Assembly (NCBI GenBank): GCA_963575745.1
Contig: CAUYUJ010018627.1
Span: 339,052-403,051, forward strand
DNA length: 64,000 nucleotides
Direction of reading: 5' to 3'
Source: Prorocentrum cordatum
Lineage: Eukaryota; Sar; Dinophyceae; Prorocentrales; Prorocentraceae
The position numbers were made by a program, and so were the translations under genes. This document shows positions 56,342-64,000 of this stretch, piece by piece. Each line of letters opens with the position of its first letter. Positions within the stretch are counted from its first letter, which is position 1. A model generated the notes under the pieces. That model was not told where the DNA came from and searched no databases. It worked only from the letters and a program-made list of their open reading frames with translations.

Positions 56342-58153
56342 CAGGACTCCTACACCACCTACCTTGACCACGACACTGGTTGGACATGGGTCTACGCTGC
56401 CACGGACGGTGCATGCACCAACCAAGCCATCCCATTGCTAGCACGAGCGGGCTACGGCGTCTACTACGGCATCGACCACCGCATGAACTACAGTGCACGC
56501 GTTCACGGCATTACGCAGAACGCACAGCTTGCGGAGACCCTCGCCATTGTCCACCTCACGGCATGTGCTGAACGGCCCGTACACGTTTTCGTGGACAACC
56601 AGGCGGTGGTCGATGGGTTCCAAAGTATCATCGACGGACACTCACCACCGCAGGGCACGCACGTGGAGCTCTGGGAAAAGATCCACCGATGCGTCATGGC
56701 CAAGCCCAACATGTTCCGCGTCGAGAAAATCGCAAGCCACCTGGGAGACATGGGCATCGACCTCGGGCTCATCGGGCCCATCGCGGAGGAGTTCAATCGT
56801 CAGGCTGACGCCCTCGCCACAACGGCGGCACGTACTCATAACCTTCCAGACGACACCGTCGAAGCTGCCAAAACACGACATCGCCAAGCGACCGTGCTTC
56901 ATGGAGTCGCTGTCGCCATCTACGAGCGTAGACACCGTACACTCCCCCTCCCACACCGCAGGGCTGGGTTCACAGCTGCGGAACTCAACAAAATGGAACC
57001 AAATCCCCTGCTGTCTGACCAGGCACCACCCGCGGCTGGACCAGACATCCCACAGAACCCGGACGAGCTCTGGGCCGAGGCCCAACGGGCGATATTCGAC
57101 GAACAGGAGGACGACCCGTTCGGCTTTGGCGGGGGCCTTGACTTCCTAGGCGACGGGCCAGCCAGCGCCAACCTTGCCCCGTCGGGCACCCGCACGTCGC
57201 CCTCGACTCCGCCACTGAGAGCGGCATCGCACCCACATGACAACGCCGCTCACCTTCAAGACGCTGACGAACAGGAGGACGACCTGTTCAGCTTCGGTGG
57301 GGGATCGGACGCTTTGGACGACGGACAAGTCAGCGAAAACCCTGCCCCGTCGGGCAACCTCTCGACGCCTACCGCGACTCCGTCCCCGAGAGCGACATCG
57401 CCCCCATACGATGATATCGGCCACCGCCAAGACGCCGACGACGACCTGGGTGACCCCCGCGGACTGAGTGGCATAGACGACGCACCGCCGACACCCCACG
57501 CTGCCGACCATGCCGCTCTACCGAGACGCCACCCTTCTACGCGGCCGACCTCAGAGCCCTCGCACGGCATCATGATTGGTCCCACCGCGCAAACCACTCC
57601 GCCCCCCCACCAGCGGCAGCCCGCGGGGGCGGCTTCAGCCCCCCCGCAGGGCACTGAACCAGACAGGCCCTCGCGCCCCGTCCACGCTTCCATCGTTGCT
57701 GAGCGAGAGGATGCGGCTCTCCCGACCTCTCGGGGCGTGGCCCTAGCGGCTCCAGCCCTGGGGTCGCGCGTTCCCCTCCAGTCACCTTTCAAGGGTGACG
57801 GACGACAGCGTACAGGGTGCCGCACTACGCTAGTCCACCATCTGGACAGGCGCACCGAGGACCTCGCCTCTGTCTCGAGGCCCTCGGCCGCTGGCACTGA
57901 GCAGCCACCCCTCACCGACCGCGAAACCGAGCTGTCCCAGGCTATGGCTGCTCTCCAGCAGAGGTGCGTTGCTCTCGCCGCGGACCTCGCCGCCGCCCAA
58001 GCTCGCCAAGGTCCTCTACTCCAGCGCCTCCACAGCGCCGGGCGAGCCTTCGCCGAGCTGCTCACGCCCTCGCCCGATGGTGCCGTGCCGTCACTCACCA
58101 TCCAAGCTATGCTGTCATCGTTCCGCGGCGCTCCACCTGGTGCCCCGCGCTAA
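56342..58153 (+). pseudogene. ORF2 RNase H region and C-terminus, copy B
   Basis: After a one-base loss inside the GGCTTCAGCC motif at about 56333-56342, the RNase H frame resumes. A start-like position lies at 56435, but the true domain begins slightly earlier, and TDGAC is in the region at about 56400. AETLAI, VDNQAVVDG and RQADALA are present. A duplicated EQEDDPFGFGGGLDFL / EQEDDLFSFGGGSDAL segment (about 57100 and 57270) is found here but not in A or C. The end (ETELSQAMAALQQRC) is a likely coiled coil, and the stop is at 58151-58153. Confidence 0.75.
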
Positions 58154-58519
58154 TCTCCTCCTCTCTGCCTGCCCGTGTGTACGCGTGGCTCCGCGTCCAC
58201 GGTGTCAGGGCGTGGGGGCGGGGGGTGCCCCGTCACTGCGCGCCGCTTTGCGGCCAAGCGCCCAACTGGCGGTCTGCCAAGCCGCCTAGCCACGTGTCAG
58301 CACGTCGCCTTTCTTGTTGGGGCCTCTTTCTTTACGCGGTCTGACAGGTGAGATCATCACCGTCTGTCCGCCGTCTGTAGCGTCTGTCGCACTGCGCCGG
58401 GGGAGGGGTTTTTTGTTGCCCGCCCTCGTATCTAAAGGCTGCACCGCCGCAAATAGTGTTTAGCGAGTTGTCGCACCGCAGTGCGCCTCGCGGACGGACC
58501 CTGGTCCGCCTACTTGTCC

Positions 58520-58520
<1 letters not shown>
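58154..58520 (+). other. 3' UTR of retrotransposon B with terminal hairpins
   Basis: It is shared with A (24798-25162) and C (59416-59779). Two small stem-loops lie near the end: CGCAC-CGCA-GTGCG (58472-58485) and CGGACC-CT-GGTCCG (58495-58508). The sequence ends ...TACTTGTCCG and then (CT)n. Such hairpins are plausible recognition sites for the element's own RT. This is inference from position. Confidence 0.65.

Positions 58521-64000
<5,480 letters not shown>

Larger units (their letters stand above)
42421..58520 (+). mobile_element. Non-LTR retrotransposon, copy B (full length with spliced leader, about 16.1 kb)
   Basis: It runs from the spliced-leader relic to ...CCTACTTGTCCG at 58520, with (CT)n on both sides. 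ORF1 (42592-45162) is intact. ORF2 (45334-58153) is broken by a deletion of roughly 120-130 bases near 47740, a two-base loss near 51720, a one-base loss near 54966 and a one-base loss near 56341. There is also an in-frame deletion near 51957 relative to copy A. It is clearly more diverged from A than C is, so it is probably an older or separate lineage. Confidence 0.88.

Overview
The window is nuclear DNA of a dinoflagellate. The strongest evidence is a 20-base block at 42421-42440, CGTAGCCATTTTGGCTCAAG. It is identical to nucleotides 3-22 of the dinoflagellate trans-spliced leader (DinoSL, DCCGTAGCCATTTTGGCTCAAG). Supporting signs are high GC, very abundant microsatellites, introns that start with GC and end in AG followed by G, and protein families that I know as recurrent in Symbiodiniaceae, Polarella and Prorocentrum gene models. 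The species cannot be fixed from this sequence. No rRNA, tRNA, CRISPR array or bacterial-type operon was seen.

Region 1-24.8 kb is host-like DNA, sparse in genes and rich in simple repeats: (GGA)n, (CTC)n, (CAT)n, (CCA)n and (CT)n. I support four host gene loci. (i) A minus-strand, multi-exon gene at 8232-11712 has motifs in the order of a C5-cytosine-methyltransferase-like fold. (ii) An intronless plus-strand gene at 12411-13529 has a degenerate spliced-leader relic 26 bases upstream of its start, so it looks like a retroposed mRNA. (iii) A minus-strand two-exon gene at 15772-18587 belongs to a dinoflagellate-wide, possibly transposase-derived family and has one in-frame TAG. (iv) A minus-strand gene at 19903 to about 23.7 kb has at least five exons and unknown function. 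Between them lie foldback elements with paired arm changes, eight near-perfect palindromes and two arrays of a TCACCG-type motif.

Region 24.8-63.7 kb is almost entirely three copies of one very large non-LTR retrotransposon. Copy A (24798-41053, minus) and copy B (42421-58520, plus) are close to full length at about 16 kb and lie head to head. Copy C (59416-63706, minus) is 5'-truncated and lies tail to tail with B. The element has ORF1, with a C-terminal coiled coil, and a giant ORF2 of about 4,300 codons. ORF2 encodes a possible signal peptide, membrane segments, an ADP-ribosyltransferase-like segment, a Cys-rich region, an AP-type endonuclease, a reverse transcriptase with FVDD, a CCHC knuckle, RNase H and a C-terminal coiled coil. 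Copy A keeps an uninterrupted endonuclease-RT-RNase H frame. Copy B keeps ORF1 but has at least four frameshifts in ORF2. Copy C keeps an open RT-RNase H frame.

The most interesting signal is how the element meets its surroundings. All six junctions abut (CT)n in the sense orientation of the element, and copy B carries the spliced leader at its 5' end. This suggests a retrotransposon whose RNA is trans-spliced and which inserts into (CT)n tracts that could then act as the polypyrimidine tract for the next round of trans-splicing.
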